This document shows positions 1 through 9,345 of a stretch of DNA of 43,141 bases, piece after piece. Under the pieces are notes generated by a model that was given only the letters and a program-made list of their open reading frames with translations, ran no database searches and had not been told where the DNA came from. The number at the start of each line of letters is the position of its first letter. The stretch's first letter is position 1. The stretch is taken from the NCBI GenBank assembly GCA_029232285.1, contig JAOXFI010000030.1, positions 1-43,141 of the forward strand. The letters run 5' to 3'. The stretch comes from Agmasoma carcini (nom. nud.). Taxonomy: Eukaryota > Microsporidia > Thelohaniidae. Made by a program: the position numbers and the translations under genes.

Positions 1-718
1 AGAAAATAGCTGAAAAATTCGACCTTTGTCGAATTCAGAAACATGTTTACCCATTAGGGTATTTGTTCTGTATTTTTTATTTATAGTTATACAAGGAGAG
101 AAAATTATATGATATTTTTCTTGGTGTCCGGTTTTTTTATTGGTTTTTAATTAAAAAATTTATCAAATTTATCAAAAGAGTTTATATTAAATTCGATATT
201 TAAAAAAATAAAAAATGTTATAGATTTACTTATACAATATTGCTCAAATTATCTTTTTATTTATAAATTTACACCTTTTAAACAAATTTTTTGAGGTGTC
301 CGGTTTTTTTTTTTGGAGTACTGTATATAGCTGGTTTATATTTAAACAAGAGACTATATTTAAACAAAACACTAAGCAACACAATTTTAAAAATTCTAAA
401 AAGCCCGATAATGATATTTAATTAATTATATTTATTTGAAATATGTTTTACTATGTTCATAATATTAACTCAAAATAGTGATAAAAGGGTTCAAATTTAA
501 TAGATATGTGTGTTGCTTTCGTCATTTTGTGTGCCAATACTACTTGTTCTATCGTTTTTATGTTTTAAAAGACAATGCCCATTATATTATTAATATATAT
601 AAGTTTTGTGGCTTAATAGTTTATCATTTTCATATACTTTGTCAAAATAAATTCGATTTACTTTTTAATCCTTAAAAATAAATATATTTCAAAAATTAAA
701 ACATGAAAATTACAGTTT
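1..718. other. Intergenic, no convincing gene; twin GGTGTCCGG-T7 motif
   Basis: No supportable gene is seen. Two direct copies of GGTGTCCGGTTTTTTT lie at about 123-138 and 295-310, roughly 170 bp apart, and look like ends of small mobile elements, although no inverted partner was found. A 65-codon frame at 478-675 opens with GTG and has random AT-rich composition, so it is not called. A weak match to the Merlin terminal repeat around 495-510 could mark the outer end of the neighbouring element. Confidence 0.4.
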
Positions 719-1570
719 TCAAAAATCTTTTATTGATTTAATAATTTTACATCTTATAAATATGCAATAAAAAGATTTTGTGTGATTTTTTGACCTCTTT
801 GTACATATAAATTCTAAATAAGAGTGAAGGGTCAGTTCATTAACCCTTCTCATCTTTTTAAGAATTTTTATTTTTGAGTCAACCCAGAATCTCTCAATAG
901 CTTGAGTATGCGCGCCTGTTAAATTGTCTACACAATTTCTTTGATGATTTACTGTATAGTAAACATGTTTTAAATCATTTAAATTTGAATATGTGCACCA
1001 TTCATCAGAAAATATAACTGAAGCATCCCCCACCTCTCTTTATATGATTAGTATTGATTTTTTCCAATTTCTTTTTCAATATATAAATACCTGCAATCAT
1101 CTCTTTTGATCAACTCAAAAAAATGGTTCATTTACCCTATTCCCAAAATTTCCGTTATTTATCACTTCAGCTTCACTGTCAATTATTTCTACTGGTTCAT
1201 CACCTCGTAATAAACGACAATTGTTACTCTTTCTTAACCAACAAATTTAGATTCACTTATTTGTATAGGGTGCACTACCGTTCCTAATATCTTATATCGA
1301 CAGTATAATGATATCGCTAAATAAAGTATGACAACAACGATCAGTTAACTTATGCACCATCATATGAAGTACTTTCATTGTATAGAAGAATGCTAATTCC
1401 AATAATTCTGAAATGTTAATTTTGTTCTAATTTCTATATTTATACTTTCAAAATTGAATACTTTATTAGGCAAATATATTGATCAATAGATTTGACAACT
1501 TCTGTTTGTGCACCTTTATATTTGTCTTTGAACTTCTCTCAAAACACAACCACTGCGCTGACAACTCTTT
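719..1570 (-). pseudogene. Merlin transposase (DDE, ISXO2-like), broken
   Basis: The last 104 codons (719-1033) are open and match the C-terminal half of ISXO2/IS1595-type transposases. They contain FSDEWCTYSNLND, which holds the second catalytic Asp, then the YTVNHQRN and GAHTQAIERFW motifs, the last holding the catalytic Glu. Upstream, pieces in shifting frames encode a first-Asp region that reads QISESKFVG, where the expected QIDES has lost its Asp, followed by a block like GDEPVEIIDSEAEVINN and then FGNRVNEP. The same blocks occur in copy 2. Stops and frameshifts between about 1040 and 1570 and the Asp-to-Ser change make it inactive. The family assignment is firm; the 5' limit is approximate. 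Confidence 0.75.
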
Positions 1571-1888
1571 GCAACATTAGTTTCATCAATTATTATACGT
1601 AAAATTCTTAAAATACAATCATTTTAGAGTCATCAATTATTATACGTAAAATTCTTAGCTAACATTTACCTGGGTGATATAAAAATTTATTATATATATT
1701 TGAAACACAAACAAATAACCTACAATTAAAATGTAATTAAGGTTTTAATTAAAAAATAATATAACTAAAACATGTTTATTTATTATTTATCACTTATTGT
1801 ATATAAATTCTCTTGGTTGCAAACAATTTTGTCAGATATGTTCCAAATATCTTCATTTCCTGCTGAGATCACAAAACAGAACAGTACA
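719..1888 (-). mobile_element. Merlin (IS1016/IS1595-like) DNA transposon, copy 1, decayed
   Basis: The element carries a minus-strand transposase remnant. Its 5' end is marked at about 1863-1888 by a degenerate copy of the terminal repeat of Merlin copy 2; the minus strand shares the core TTGTGATCTCA. The distance from that end to the first catalytic motif is about 625 bp, against about 673 bp in copy 2, which supports the assignment. The other end is not clear. A 28-bp direct repeat (TCATCAATTATTATACGTAA onward) lies inside at about 1586-1660. Confidence 0.65.
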
Positions 1889-2149
1889 CAATTTTTCTTT
1901 CCTTGAAAAAGCAAATTCTAAAAAATATTTTTCATTGTTTTAGATATTTTATGATAATAAATTTTTATTCAACACACTTGTTTATTAAAAGGTGTAAAAA
2001 TATAAAATAGTAATTCTTGAAATACTTTATTTTCGTTTTAGATGCTGAAAATTTATTATAATTTATTTTTGAAAAAAAAAATAAAAGCTTAACCAGTAAG
2101 TAAATCAAACAAAAGTAAATTTATTGATTTTGGAATGATTTGATAAGAG

Positions 2150-2310
2150 AAAATGTGATAAAATACTTATCATACTCTCTTAATCAATTTTATATAGATA
2201 AATATCATATTATAAGATGCAGTAGTATGTGGATTTAGTGATAATATGCTTATTATACTCTTTTAACCTTTTTTATATAGACAAATATCATATTATAAGA
2301 TGCGGTTGTG
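2150..2310. repeat. Imperfect ~85-bp tandem duplication
   Basis: The unit ATACTTATCATACTCT...TATATAGATAAATATCATAT...AAGATGC appears twice, from about 2160 and from about 2248. Substitutions separate the two copies. No coding potential is seen from 1890 to 2699 apart from this repeat and the adjoining dispersed-repeat copy. Confidence 0.7.
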
Positions 2311-2319
2311 TGTGAATTT

Positions 2320-2450
2320 AGTGCTGTTATGCTACCAAACAGCTTAAATCTCCAATATAATGGTTTATTTATCGTTAGTTAGAGTGAAGAATGTTAAACG
2401 TATCTTCTTGTCCATGATTTAGCCCCTGACCTGTCAATTTCTAAATAAAC
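2320..2450 (-). repeat. Dispersed repeat family, copy a (degraded)
   Basis: The reverse strand matches the right-hand part of the family best preserved at 14800-15045. It has GGGCTAAATCATGG, TTCACTCTAACTAACGATA, TTTAAGCTGTTTGGT and ATAACAGCACTAA in the same order. It lies about 250 bp beyond the 3' end of the repeat-protein gene at 2700-3656. Confidence 0.55.
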
Positions 2451-2699
2451 GAACAGTTCGTTAATATTTAAGGTTGTATTAATCAATCAAAATAACTAAT
2501 CATTATTATTAAAAATATTTTATTATAGGGGTTCTAGATTCAACTACACCTCTCATATCAACCTACTAACATATTTTTATTCTGTAAATTTTTGATTAAT
2601 TTATTTCTATGAAAGTATGCAACCAGATTAAAAATTGTATATTGATAGTAAAAGTTTAAAATTAGATAGAAAAACTTACATATTTTTAATAAATAATAT

Positions 2700-3656
2700 T
2701 TATTGATTATTCTTAAACAAATTTTCTTTTACCAAATCTTTCTCAGCAGATTCTTTGTTAGAATTTCCATCAATATTTTTTAATTCTTTTAATAAATCAT
2801 TCAAACTAATTAAGCTCGTATCTCCTTCTACTAAAGATGAATTATCTTCTTTATGTACTTGACACGTTGTTAGATTATGCCTTTGATCTGAAAATTTACC
2901 TTTTGAAGATGATGCTTCATCTAACGTTTTATTATTTGATTTTTCTTCTGATGATGATTGAATTTTACAATTTTCATTCGATTTTTCTAAATCTTTAAGA
3001 TTTTGATCTTCACTTGGTAGGATAGATTTATATTCATTATTAAATGATTTACTATCTGAAACACTGGGATTTGAACATGGTAAGCTTCCCTTACCTTCAG
3101 TTTTGCTAAAATTTGAACTTGGTCCCTCACCTTCAGGTTTGCTAAAATTTGAACTTGGTCCCTCACCTTCAGGTTTGCTAAAATTTGAACTTGGTCCCTC
3201 ACTTTCAGATTTCATGAGATTTGAACATGGCAAGCTTCCTTTACCTTCAGATTTGTTAAGATTTGAACTTGGTCCCTCACTTTCAGATTTCATGAGATTT
3301 GAACATGGCAAGCTTCCTTTACCTTCAGATTTGCTAAGGTTTGAGCATGGTAAGCTTTCCTCAACTTCGTTTTTGCTAAGATTTGAACTTGGTCCCTCAC
3401 CTTCAGATTTGCTAAAATTTGAACTTGGTCCCTCACCTTCAGGTTTGCTAAGATTTGAACTTGGTCCCTCACCTTCAGGTTTGCTAAGATTTTCAGATTG
3501 TAAACATGATTTATTCTCATCTGGTGATTTACCTTCACTTAAAGATAATGAATCCTTTTCATCAAGTGGTGTTACTTTATAATAATCTTCATTATTTTTA
3601 TTACTTTTCTTAGCACATAATAGAAATTTTAAACATTTCATAATTTTTTTTTTCAT
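2700..3656 (-). CDS. Low-complexity protein with eleven 12/14-residue repeats
   Basis: No known family is recognised in this 318-aa protein. Residues 1-20 form a short hydrophobic segment with two Cys (MKCLKFLLCAKK from the second Met), followed by a polar, Ser/Glu/Lys-rich chain. Residues about 56-195 are eleven tandem units, seven of 12 aa (type NLSKPEGEGPSS) and four of 14 aa (type NLSKSEGKGSLPCS), encoded by 36- and 42-bp DNA repeats at about 3072-3491. The tail is acidic and Ser/Asn-rich with no predicted fold. GGG lies directly before the first ATG (3656); a second ATG at 3641 is an alternative start and gives an N-terminus more like those of the three small neighbours. The open frame is kept through all repeats, which argues for a real gene. 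It may be anchored to a membrane or lipidated, but that is inference. Confidence 0.6.
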   Translation of the reverse strand: MKKKIMKCLKFLLCAKKSNKNNEDYYKVTPLDEKDSLSLSEGKSPDENKSCLQSENLSKPEGEGPSSNLSKPEGEGPSSNFSKSEGEGPSSNLSKNEVEESLPCSNLSKSEGKGSLPCSNLMKSESEGPSSNLNKSEGKGSLPCSNLMKSESEGPSSNFSKPEGEGPSSNFSKPEGEGPSSNFSKTEGKGSLPCSNPSVSDSKSFNNEYKSILPSEDQNLKDLEKSNENCKIQSSSEEKSNNKTLDEASSSKGKFSDQRHNLTTCQVHKEDNSSLVEGDTSLISLNDLLKELKNIDGNSNKESAEKDLVKENLFKNNQ

Positions 3657-3785
3657 TCCCTTTTTATATTGAAAAAAATGTCAAAAAATTTTTTTTATTA
3701 AAATTCATAATATTTCAATAAAAATTAAATTTTAATATTGTAAGTTAATCTATAAATAATATAAAAATATAAATTTCAAATTTAT

Positions 3786-4085
3786 TTAAACCAAAGTTTC
3801 AAATCTAATTCTTTTATAATTATTCCTATTATTTGTATTCCTATTATTTTCATTCCTATTATCTTTATTCCTATTACAATTATTCCTATTATTTTTATTC
3901 CTATTATTTTCTTCATTTATTTCTAATTGATTTATATGAAATAAAATATTGTAATTTTCAATTGGATTTTGTTTTAAATGTGATGAAATTCTTCTATAAC
4001 TTTCATTTTTAATAGTTTCACATTTTTTATCTTCAAAGCTATAATAAATTCTCTTTCTATGAAAAAGCCAATTTAAAAAATTCAT
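3786..4085 (-). CDS. Small hypothetical protein, hydrophobic N-terminus and Asn/Arg repeat tail
   Basis: The protein of 99 aa from the ATG at 4085 is not recognised. The frame can be extended upstream only to a TTG, so the ATG is preferred. It begins MNFLNWLFHRKR, a short hydrophobic patch followed by basic residues. A charged middle follows, then an Asn-rich tail of imperfect NNRN/NKNNRN units (residues about 68-92), matching ATTCCTATTATT-type DNA repeats at about 3818-3910. It lies 129 bp upstream of the repeat-protein gene on the same strand. The N-terminal layout resembles the genes at 2700, 5619 and 6128. Chance survival of an AT-rich frame is possible. Confidence 0.4.
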   Translation of the reverse strand: MNFLNWLFHRKRIYYSFEDKKCETIKNESYRRISSHLKQNPIENYNILFHINQLEINEENNRNKNNRNNCNRNKDNRNENNRNTNNRNNYKRIRFETLV

Positions 4086-4164
4086 ATTTTTCAATTTTTT
4101 TTAATTTATATAATTATAAATGTCAATATAAATTATAAAAATTTTATATATTAAAAATAAATGT

Positions 4165-4350
4165 CAATATAAAATTTATAATATATATTTATTATATGTA
4201 TTTATAATATATGTTTTTATAATATATATTTATTATATGTATTTATAATATATGTATTTATAATATATATTTATTATATGTATTTATAATATATATTTAT
4301 TATATGTTTTATATTATATATGTTTTATATTATATTATATATTTGTTATA
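4165..4350. repeat. AT-only tandem repeat (TATTTATAATATATG type)
   Basis: Variable units of TTATTATATGTATTTATAAT alternate with TATATTATATGTTT blocks. There are almost no G or C bases apart from the G of ATATG. Confidence 0.75.
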
Positions 4351-4404
4351 TTATATTATATGTTTTTTATTTCAAATAATGATAAAAATTAAATGCTTTG
4401 TGAT

Positions 4405-4640
4405 AACGTTGTAAACAATGGCTAATTAGGCTAAGGCATTGCAGAGGGTGTATGAATAATCTTTAAACTCTGAAACCTATTTTGCTGTCGATATACAAAC
4501 ATCTATTATTCAATGGCAGAAAGGATCCACTTCTTAAAGATATAAGTTGGTTGATGTACTTAAAAATAGCCTTTTTATAATATAACACATGTCTTTAAAG
4601 TCTTATTGTATCCATCTAAGATGATATTACATAATGCTAT
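4405..4640 (+). repeat. Dispersed repeat family, copy b
   Basis: In order it contains AACAATGGCTAATTAGGCTA, AATCTTTAAACTCTGAAACC, TGCTGTCGATA, AGATATAAGTTGGTTGATGT, TCTTTAAAGTCTTATTGT and CATCTAAGATGATAT. These match the copy at 14800-15045 in the same orientation. Together with the inverted copy at 4930-5150 it forms a large imperfect palindrome. Confidence 0.65.
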
Positions 4641-4798
4641 ACTAGTTTTATTTATCCATTGTGTTTGTTCAGATAAAATAATAGATTGTAAACCTTTACA
4701 CTGATTTTCGTATAATCAATCAACTGAAAAATCTAACTTTAAGTAAAAATATATAAATTAAACAATAAAATTAGAAAGAAAGGAAAAGGGGGTATATT

Positions 4799-4897
4799 GA
4801 TATCATACTTATAATGATATTATACTTATAATGATATCAGACTTATAATAATATCATACTTATAATAATGACATACTTATAATGATATCATACTATA
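4799..4897. repeat. Tandem repeat ATGATATCATACTTATA (~17 bp)
   Basis: About six imperfect units built on ATACTTATAATGATATC lie between dispersed-repeat copies b and c. Confidence 0.75.
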
Positions 4898-4929
4898 ATA
4901 TTACACTAATAGTGTTGTTTGTCATGCTA

Positions 4930-5150
4930 TCTTAGATGATAATATAAAAATTTTAAAGACAACATACTATATTGTAGCTGGGTTAGTGCTAATACGTCAA
5001 CCCTAACTTATATCTTAAATAAATGTCACTCCATACCATTGAAGAAGAGATGTATGTCTATCGACTGTAAAATAATATCCAGATTGAACAGGGTTATTCG
5101 TATCAACTATATCTCTGTTTAGCCCGATTAACCATTGTTACCACATGGGT
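4930..5150 (-). repeat. Dispersed repeat family, copy c (inverted)
   Basis: Read on the minus strand it gives AACAATGGTTAATCGGGCTA, then ATAACCCTGTTCAATCTGG, ACAGTCGATAGACATACATC, AGATATAAGTTAGGGTTGAC, TATTAGCACTAACCCAGCT and CATCTAAGATAGCATGACA. This is close to the copy at 14800-15045. The local hairpin is kept through a different pairing (GGGTT with AACCC). Confidence 0.7.
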
Positions 5151-5373
5151 CTTGACTCTTAGTAAAGAACATGACATTCTATTTTATCTCCCTTTTATCA
5201 AAGTATATTATTGCCATACTTTGAATCATACTATTGAAATGTTCCAATTTTTGTAAGTTAATTTTTATATGATTTATTTTAATATATTTTTTTTATAATA
5301 ATAATGTTGTAATTTAGTGATGAAATATTAGAAAAATAAAAGAATAATCAAATGGTTGATCTTTTTATATATA

Positions 5374-5595
5374 TGACCATAATCTGACTATATTTGACTA
5401 TATTTGACTATATTTGACTATATTTGACTATATTTGACTATATCTGACTATATCTGACTATATCTGACCATAATCTGACTATATCTGACCATAATCTGAC
5501 TATATCTGACTATATCTGACTATATCTGACTATATCTGACCATGTCTGACCATAACCTGACCATAATCTGACCATATCTGATTATGTCTGATTAT
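5374..5595. repeat. Decamer satellite TGACTATATT / TGACCATAATC
   Basis: About 20 units of TGACTATATT, TGACTATATC and TGACCATAATC are arrayed in blocks. The array ends just before the 3' end of the gene at 5619-5882. Confidence 0.9.
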
Positions 5596-5618
5596 CCAAA
5601 AAAATATTTTAAATAAAT

Positions 5619-5882
5619 TTAATTTTCCAAAAATGAACCTTCATTTTTTTCTTCTTTTTCCCTAGTTTCTGAGAATAAATCATTTTGAGTATCATTTAAT
5701 GATAGATTAAGTTGATTACTATCATTATGATTATAATTTATTATATTATTATCACTATAACTACCATTCAAAGGTACATCAACAAGGCCATCATCAAATT
5801 CATCATTGTTATTATCTAAATTATTTACCTCAGCTTTCTCTACATTATAACTACCAAATTTAAAAAATCCAAAAAGGCACAT
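5619..5882 (-). CDS. Small hypothetical acidic protein with hydrophobic N-terminus
   Basis: This 87-aa protein is not recognised. It starts MCLFGFFKFGS, a short hydrophobic stretch with one Cys. The rest is an acidic, Asn/Asp/Ser-rich chain with no hydrophobic segment and a charged end (KEEKNEGSF). It has no clear signal-peptide cleavage site, and the hydrophobic part is too short for a normal membrane helix. The layout is shared with the genes at 2700, 3786 and 6128. It is transcribed away from the 6128 gene, with a divergent gap of about 245 bp. The biased composition suggests a disordered protein; whether it is expressed is unknown. Confidence 0.4.
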   Translation of the reverse strand: MCLFGFFKFGSYNVEKAEVNNLDNNNDEFDDGLVDVPLNGSYSDNNIINYNHNDSNQLNLSLNDTQNDLFSETREKEEKNEGSFLEN

Positions 5883-6127
5883 AAAAATTATATTTTTTTC
5901 CTTTAAATAATTAAAAATTAAAAATCAAAATCATATTATTTGGTTATTTATGAATGTTTAACATAAATATTTATTATTTTTCTATAAATGTCATTGCCTT
6001 TTTTGAAAACTATGAAAATTTTATAAATTATTAATAAATTTATAAATTGTCATTCTTAGATAACCTTTATAAAGTAAAATTATATTTTTCAATAAATCTT
6101 TCAATTTCTTAATAAATTTATCCATAA

Positions 6128-6286
6128 ATGAACTGGTTTGTTATTTTCTGTAATTATTGTTGTATAAAATTTAAGAAAGATGAAGAAGATCAAATGATTC
6201 AAAATGATTCAAAACAAGTATCTGAATCTGTAAATAATTCTCTTGAACTTGATGAAGATAGTTTTTTAAAAAGTTTGGATTGTTAA
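6128..6286 (+). CDS. Very small (52-aa) protein with Cys-rich hydrophobic N-terminus
   Basis: The frame runs from the ATG at 6128 to the TAA at 6284-6286. The N-terminus reads MNWFVIFCNYCCIKFKK: aromatic and hydrophobic with three Cys, then lysines. An acidic, Ser/Asp-rich tail follows and ends in LDC. The shape matches the three other small genes at 2.7-5.9 kb, and a Cys cluster beside lysines would suit membrane association or acylation, which is inference. It stops about 8 bp before the inferred left end of a Merlin derivative at 6294. The frame is short, so chance cannot be excluded; the repeated layout is the main argument for it. Confidence 0.35.
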   Translation: MNWFVIFCNYCCIKFKKDEEDQMIQNDSKQVSESVNNSLELDEDSFLKSLDC

Positions 6287-6293
6287 ATAAAAT

Positions 6294-6930
6294 TTAGAAC
6301 TGTTTCGATTTAAAATTTTTAAATATTTATTGTTTGTATATTTGATCTTATCTAAAAAAATATATTTATAATACGTTTGTATAGAGTAAATAACAATAAA
6401 TATTATTTTGGACAGATTAAAGGAATTTGGATATTTGATATACAGTGTTGGAATAAATGGCAAAATTATTCAAATCAAAATGATTTTAATTATTTACATT
6501 ACACAGTCTAACTATATTGACACACTGATCAATTCATATAAACTATTATTTTATCAACAGATACCATGCTTTACAAAAGAGAGAAAACATTTATGATTCA
6601 AACTTTCATATAAAATTAGTAATATCTAACAAGTAAGTTTTTTTATTTGTATTCATCATAAAATATTACGATTTCTGCTTTTTTACTTAAAACCCCAAAA
6701 ATATATCAAACGGTTGTTTTCAAAAGATAAAGTTTTTAATACCTAAAAATAAATTATCTTTGACTTTATACATAACAATAATATTATTAAGCAATATTTT
6801 TAATTATAAATATTATTTTTGGTATTTCAAATAAGGTTATAATTTAATATTTATTAAATTATAATAATTTTCATTGATTTTAGCTTATTTCTACAATTTT
6901 ATCATATCCTGAGATCAAATATCATAATAA
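6294..6930 (+). mobile_element. Merlin deletion derivative (MITE-like)
   Basis: The left end at about 6294-6312 holds ACTGTTTCGATTT, close to the Merlin copy 2 terminal repeat. GAGTAAATAACAATAAATAT follows at 6382, matching the copy 2 leader at about 9548. The sequence then jumps straight to a transposase fragment at about 6440-6510 that reads NKWQNYSNQNDFNYLHYTV, like DEWQSCSNLNDLNYVHYIV in copy 2. About 650 bp of transposase between these points is missing. The 3' part, about 6537-6930, is repeated in inverted form at 10765-11132. Confidence 0.6.
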
Positions 6931-7361
6931 TAAAAGATAAAATTTTGACTTAAAACTGATCCAAATCACTTATAATTATTTTTAGTCTTACAGTAAATAA
7001 ACATTTTGTTTTATAATTATACAAATAAAGGTAAACTCTCGCATTCGCATGCACCGATAACTTTTAATTGTATAATTAAAATATCAATAATATAAGTTTT
7101 TATTGTTATAAGTTAGATATAAGAATCATTTTTTGTGGGGTGTAACTTTTTTTAAAAGGCGGTATCTTCAGTCCTATCTAGGCTTTATATGATAAAAGAT
7201 ATATCTGAAATACCACAATGATATTTTTAGAGATATAATAGCATTAAACCTGTGACAGAGATATTGATCTTGGTCTACGAGAAGAAACAGTTCTAACCGA
7301 GACTATAAATACCTTTAAATATAACATTAATGATTACATATATAAACATTATTTTTTATTT
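6931..7361. other. Intergenic, no gene; GGGTGTAACTTTTTTT motif
   Basis: No gene is seen. A motif at about 7135-7165, GGGGTGTAACTTTTTTTAAA followed by AGGCGGT, resembles one at about 11547-11577 in the same orientation. The region is the 3' flank of the Myb gene. Confidence 0.4.
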
Positions 7362-7889
7362 TCAATTTTTTATTTTTTTATTGTACGTCCATTCAAGTTC
7401 ATCAATAAGACCTTTTTCAACAATTGTTTCTATATTTTCCTTACCTATTTTTTCTTGTTCTGAACTATTAAATATTTCAAGAAACCCTGGCTCTTTGCAT
7501 TCATATATGTTGTCTAAGTCTATGTTGTATTTATTAGAATTCTTTATTGATGCTAAAAATTTGTTTCTTTTCGTAATATCCTTCAAATTAGAGTTCCAAT
7601 AGTTCTTAATTGTATTATCTGATCTATTCTTAAGAAATCTTCTGATCCTTGACCATCTGTTACCATAAATTTTTTGTTTTTCAATTATAATTATCAATTC
7701 ATAAACAGACAATGGACTTTTATTGATTGAAGGTTGTAAATGGTTGTGCCATCTCTCTCTACATTGCTTACCATTCCTAGTATTAAGCATAGAAGCAATC
7801 TTAGTCCAATTCTTAGCTCCATATTCTTTTACTAAACTGATTAACTTCCTACTCTCATCTTCAGTCCATGGACCTTTATGAATATTCAT
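7362..7889 (-). CDS. Myb-like R2R3 DNA-binding protein
   Basis: A nuclear DNA-binding protein of 175 aa. Repeat 1, residues about 4-52, begins HKGPWTEDESRKL and ends NGKQCRERWHNHLQP; it has three spaced Trp and the recognition helix typical of Myb repeats. Repeat 2, residues about 56-105, lacks the first Trp (SPLSVYELI) but keeps the later two (NRWSRI, NYWNSNL) and DNTIKNYW, as is usual for R3. The C-terminal 70 residues are charged and have no known domain. It is much shorter than fungal c-Myb/Bas1 or Cdc5 proteins and lacks the Cdc5 tail, so it looks like a stand-alone Myb regulator. It is a lone gene in transposon debris and lies between the arms of a ~380-bp inverted repeat. No CCC motif is seen at the start. 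Confidence 0.88.
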   Translation of the reverse strand: MNIHKGPWTEDESRKLISLVKEYGAKNWTKIASMLNTRNGKQCRERWHNHLQPSINKSPLSVYELIIIIEKQKIYGNRWSRIRRFLKNRSDNTIKNYWNSNLKDITKRNKFLASIKNSNKYNIDLDNIYECKEPGFLEIFNSSEQEKIGKENIETIVEKGLIDELEWTYNKKIKN

Positions 7890-8221
7890 AAATTTTCAAA
7901 ATTTTGTATTTTTATACTTAAAAAAATCAATGAACCAATAATTCAAAAATTTAAGACTTTTATTGTTTTATCGTTTTTTTAAAAAAAATATTTTTTTATT
8001 ATTTATATAGAAAATATAATTTTTTATATTTTTAATTTTTTTTATAGTTAAAACTGAATATGTTGCAATGTATTAAAAAATGTTATTTTGTTTTAGAAAT
8101 ATAACCAATAACAAAAATTTTATAAAATGTGAGATTTATTATTATAACTTAATCTTTTATCTATAGTCTTTGTTTACTATTTATATCAAGAATACCATAA
8201 ATGGAAAAAACACTTAATTGT

Positions 8222-8360
8222 GGGTTAAAGCGGTGTCGAGGTACAAATAACCTTGTTCACTCTAACTAACAATAGATATATATCTCTTCTTATTATAAAA
8301 AGGGATATTTGTGTATATCAATATATAATCTGGGTTGTTGCGTAGAACTATTCCATCTTT
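8222..8360 (+). repeat. Dispersed repeat family, copy d (degraded)
   Basis: It keeps GGGTTAAAGCGGTGTCG, ATAACCTTGTTCACTCTAAC, AATAGATATATATCTCTTCT and CTGGGTTGTTGCGTAGAACT in the family order. It lies upstream of the Myb gene. Confidence 0.5.
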
Positions 8361-8509
8361 AGTTGTTTTTATGGTTTTGCCGTAACCTTTAGATGGTTCA
8401 ATAGAGTATTATATTATTTTTACATGGTACGATTCAATAGTGATTTAAATTATTATTTTACTGCCTTTTTATCAAGTCACGCCTAGTGTATAATTGTTAT
8501 CACTGTCTT

Positions 8510-8668
8510 CCAATTTTTCTTATTAAATTTTTATATGCTGTTGTGAATAGTCTTAAAAGATGTAAACGGGTTTTCAATGACTATAACTCAATTTTTTATT
8601 AAATTTTTTATATGCTGTTGTGAATAATCTTAAAGGGTAGACGCGTTTTCAATGACTATAACTCAATT
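8510..8668. repeat. Tandem duplication, ~75-bp unit
   Basis: The block from CTTATTAAATTTTTATATGC through GTTGTGAATAGTCTTAAA to TTTTCAATGACTATAACTCA occurs twice with few differences. Nothing coding is supportable from 7890 to 9345; the short frames at 8777-8989 and 9043-9237 have random AT-rich composition. Confidence 0.8.
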
Positions 8669-9345
8669 TTTCTTATTATTATTTATGACTAACTAATTTA
8701 ATATGAACAATTTACCAATTGATGTAATCAGCAAATCTTAAATTTTTATTAATAAATCATTGTTTTATATTTAAATATGAAAATCCTATTTGAAATTTAT
8801 TTATATTTGGAACACACAAATATCCTTAAAAATATAAACATACATGAGAGTTATTTAAAGGTTTATAATTATTTTAAATATAAAAATTTTATACTTAAAA
8901 AGTTCAATGACGGATTTAATCCATCTAACATTACTTGTCAGATAATAAAGGTATATTTATTGTCTTTGTATTTTAAAAAAATATTATGAAAGGCTTCTTG
9001 GCTTATTTCAAAACTTCTATGGGACAAAATGATGTAATGAGATCAAATATTGAACAATAGATTGATTAATATATTTATAAGAGAAGATTTATTACAAATA
9101 AAACAAAAATTGGATATATTTATTAATATTTTGCTTTTCTTGGTATTTTGATTACAAACATTGATATTCTTGTTAATATACACTGCCTTGTATAAAAAAA
9201 AAATTATATTATTAAAATAAATATTTTTACTACTCATTGAATAATACCGAGTTTTTTGATCAATAATTAAAAATCATTATTAGAAAAATGCCACATCTGA
9301 CATTTTATCTATATTTCATTATTTAAAAATTATAAAACAAAATAT

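Noticed and set aside
478..675. 65-codon frame starting with GTG
   Set aside because: Non-ATG start and composition typical of random AT-rich sequence; no match to Merlin blocks.
3103..3582. 159-codon plus-strand frame opposite the repeat-protein gene
   Set aside because: It is an antisense shadow of the 36/42-bp repeats. The minus-strand frame is longer, has a GGG/ATG start context and continues beyond the repeats.
8777..9061. 70-codon frame and an adjoining 24-codon frame starting MKGFLAYFK
   Set aside because: Too short and AT-biased. The second resembles the small family only over nine residues.
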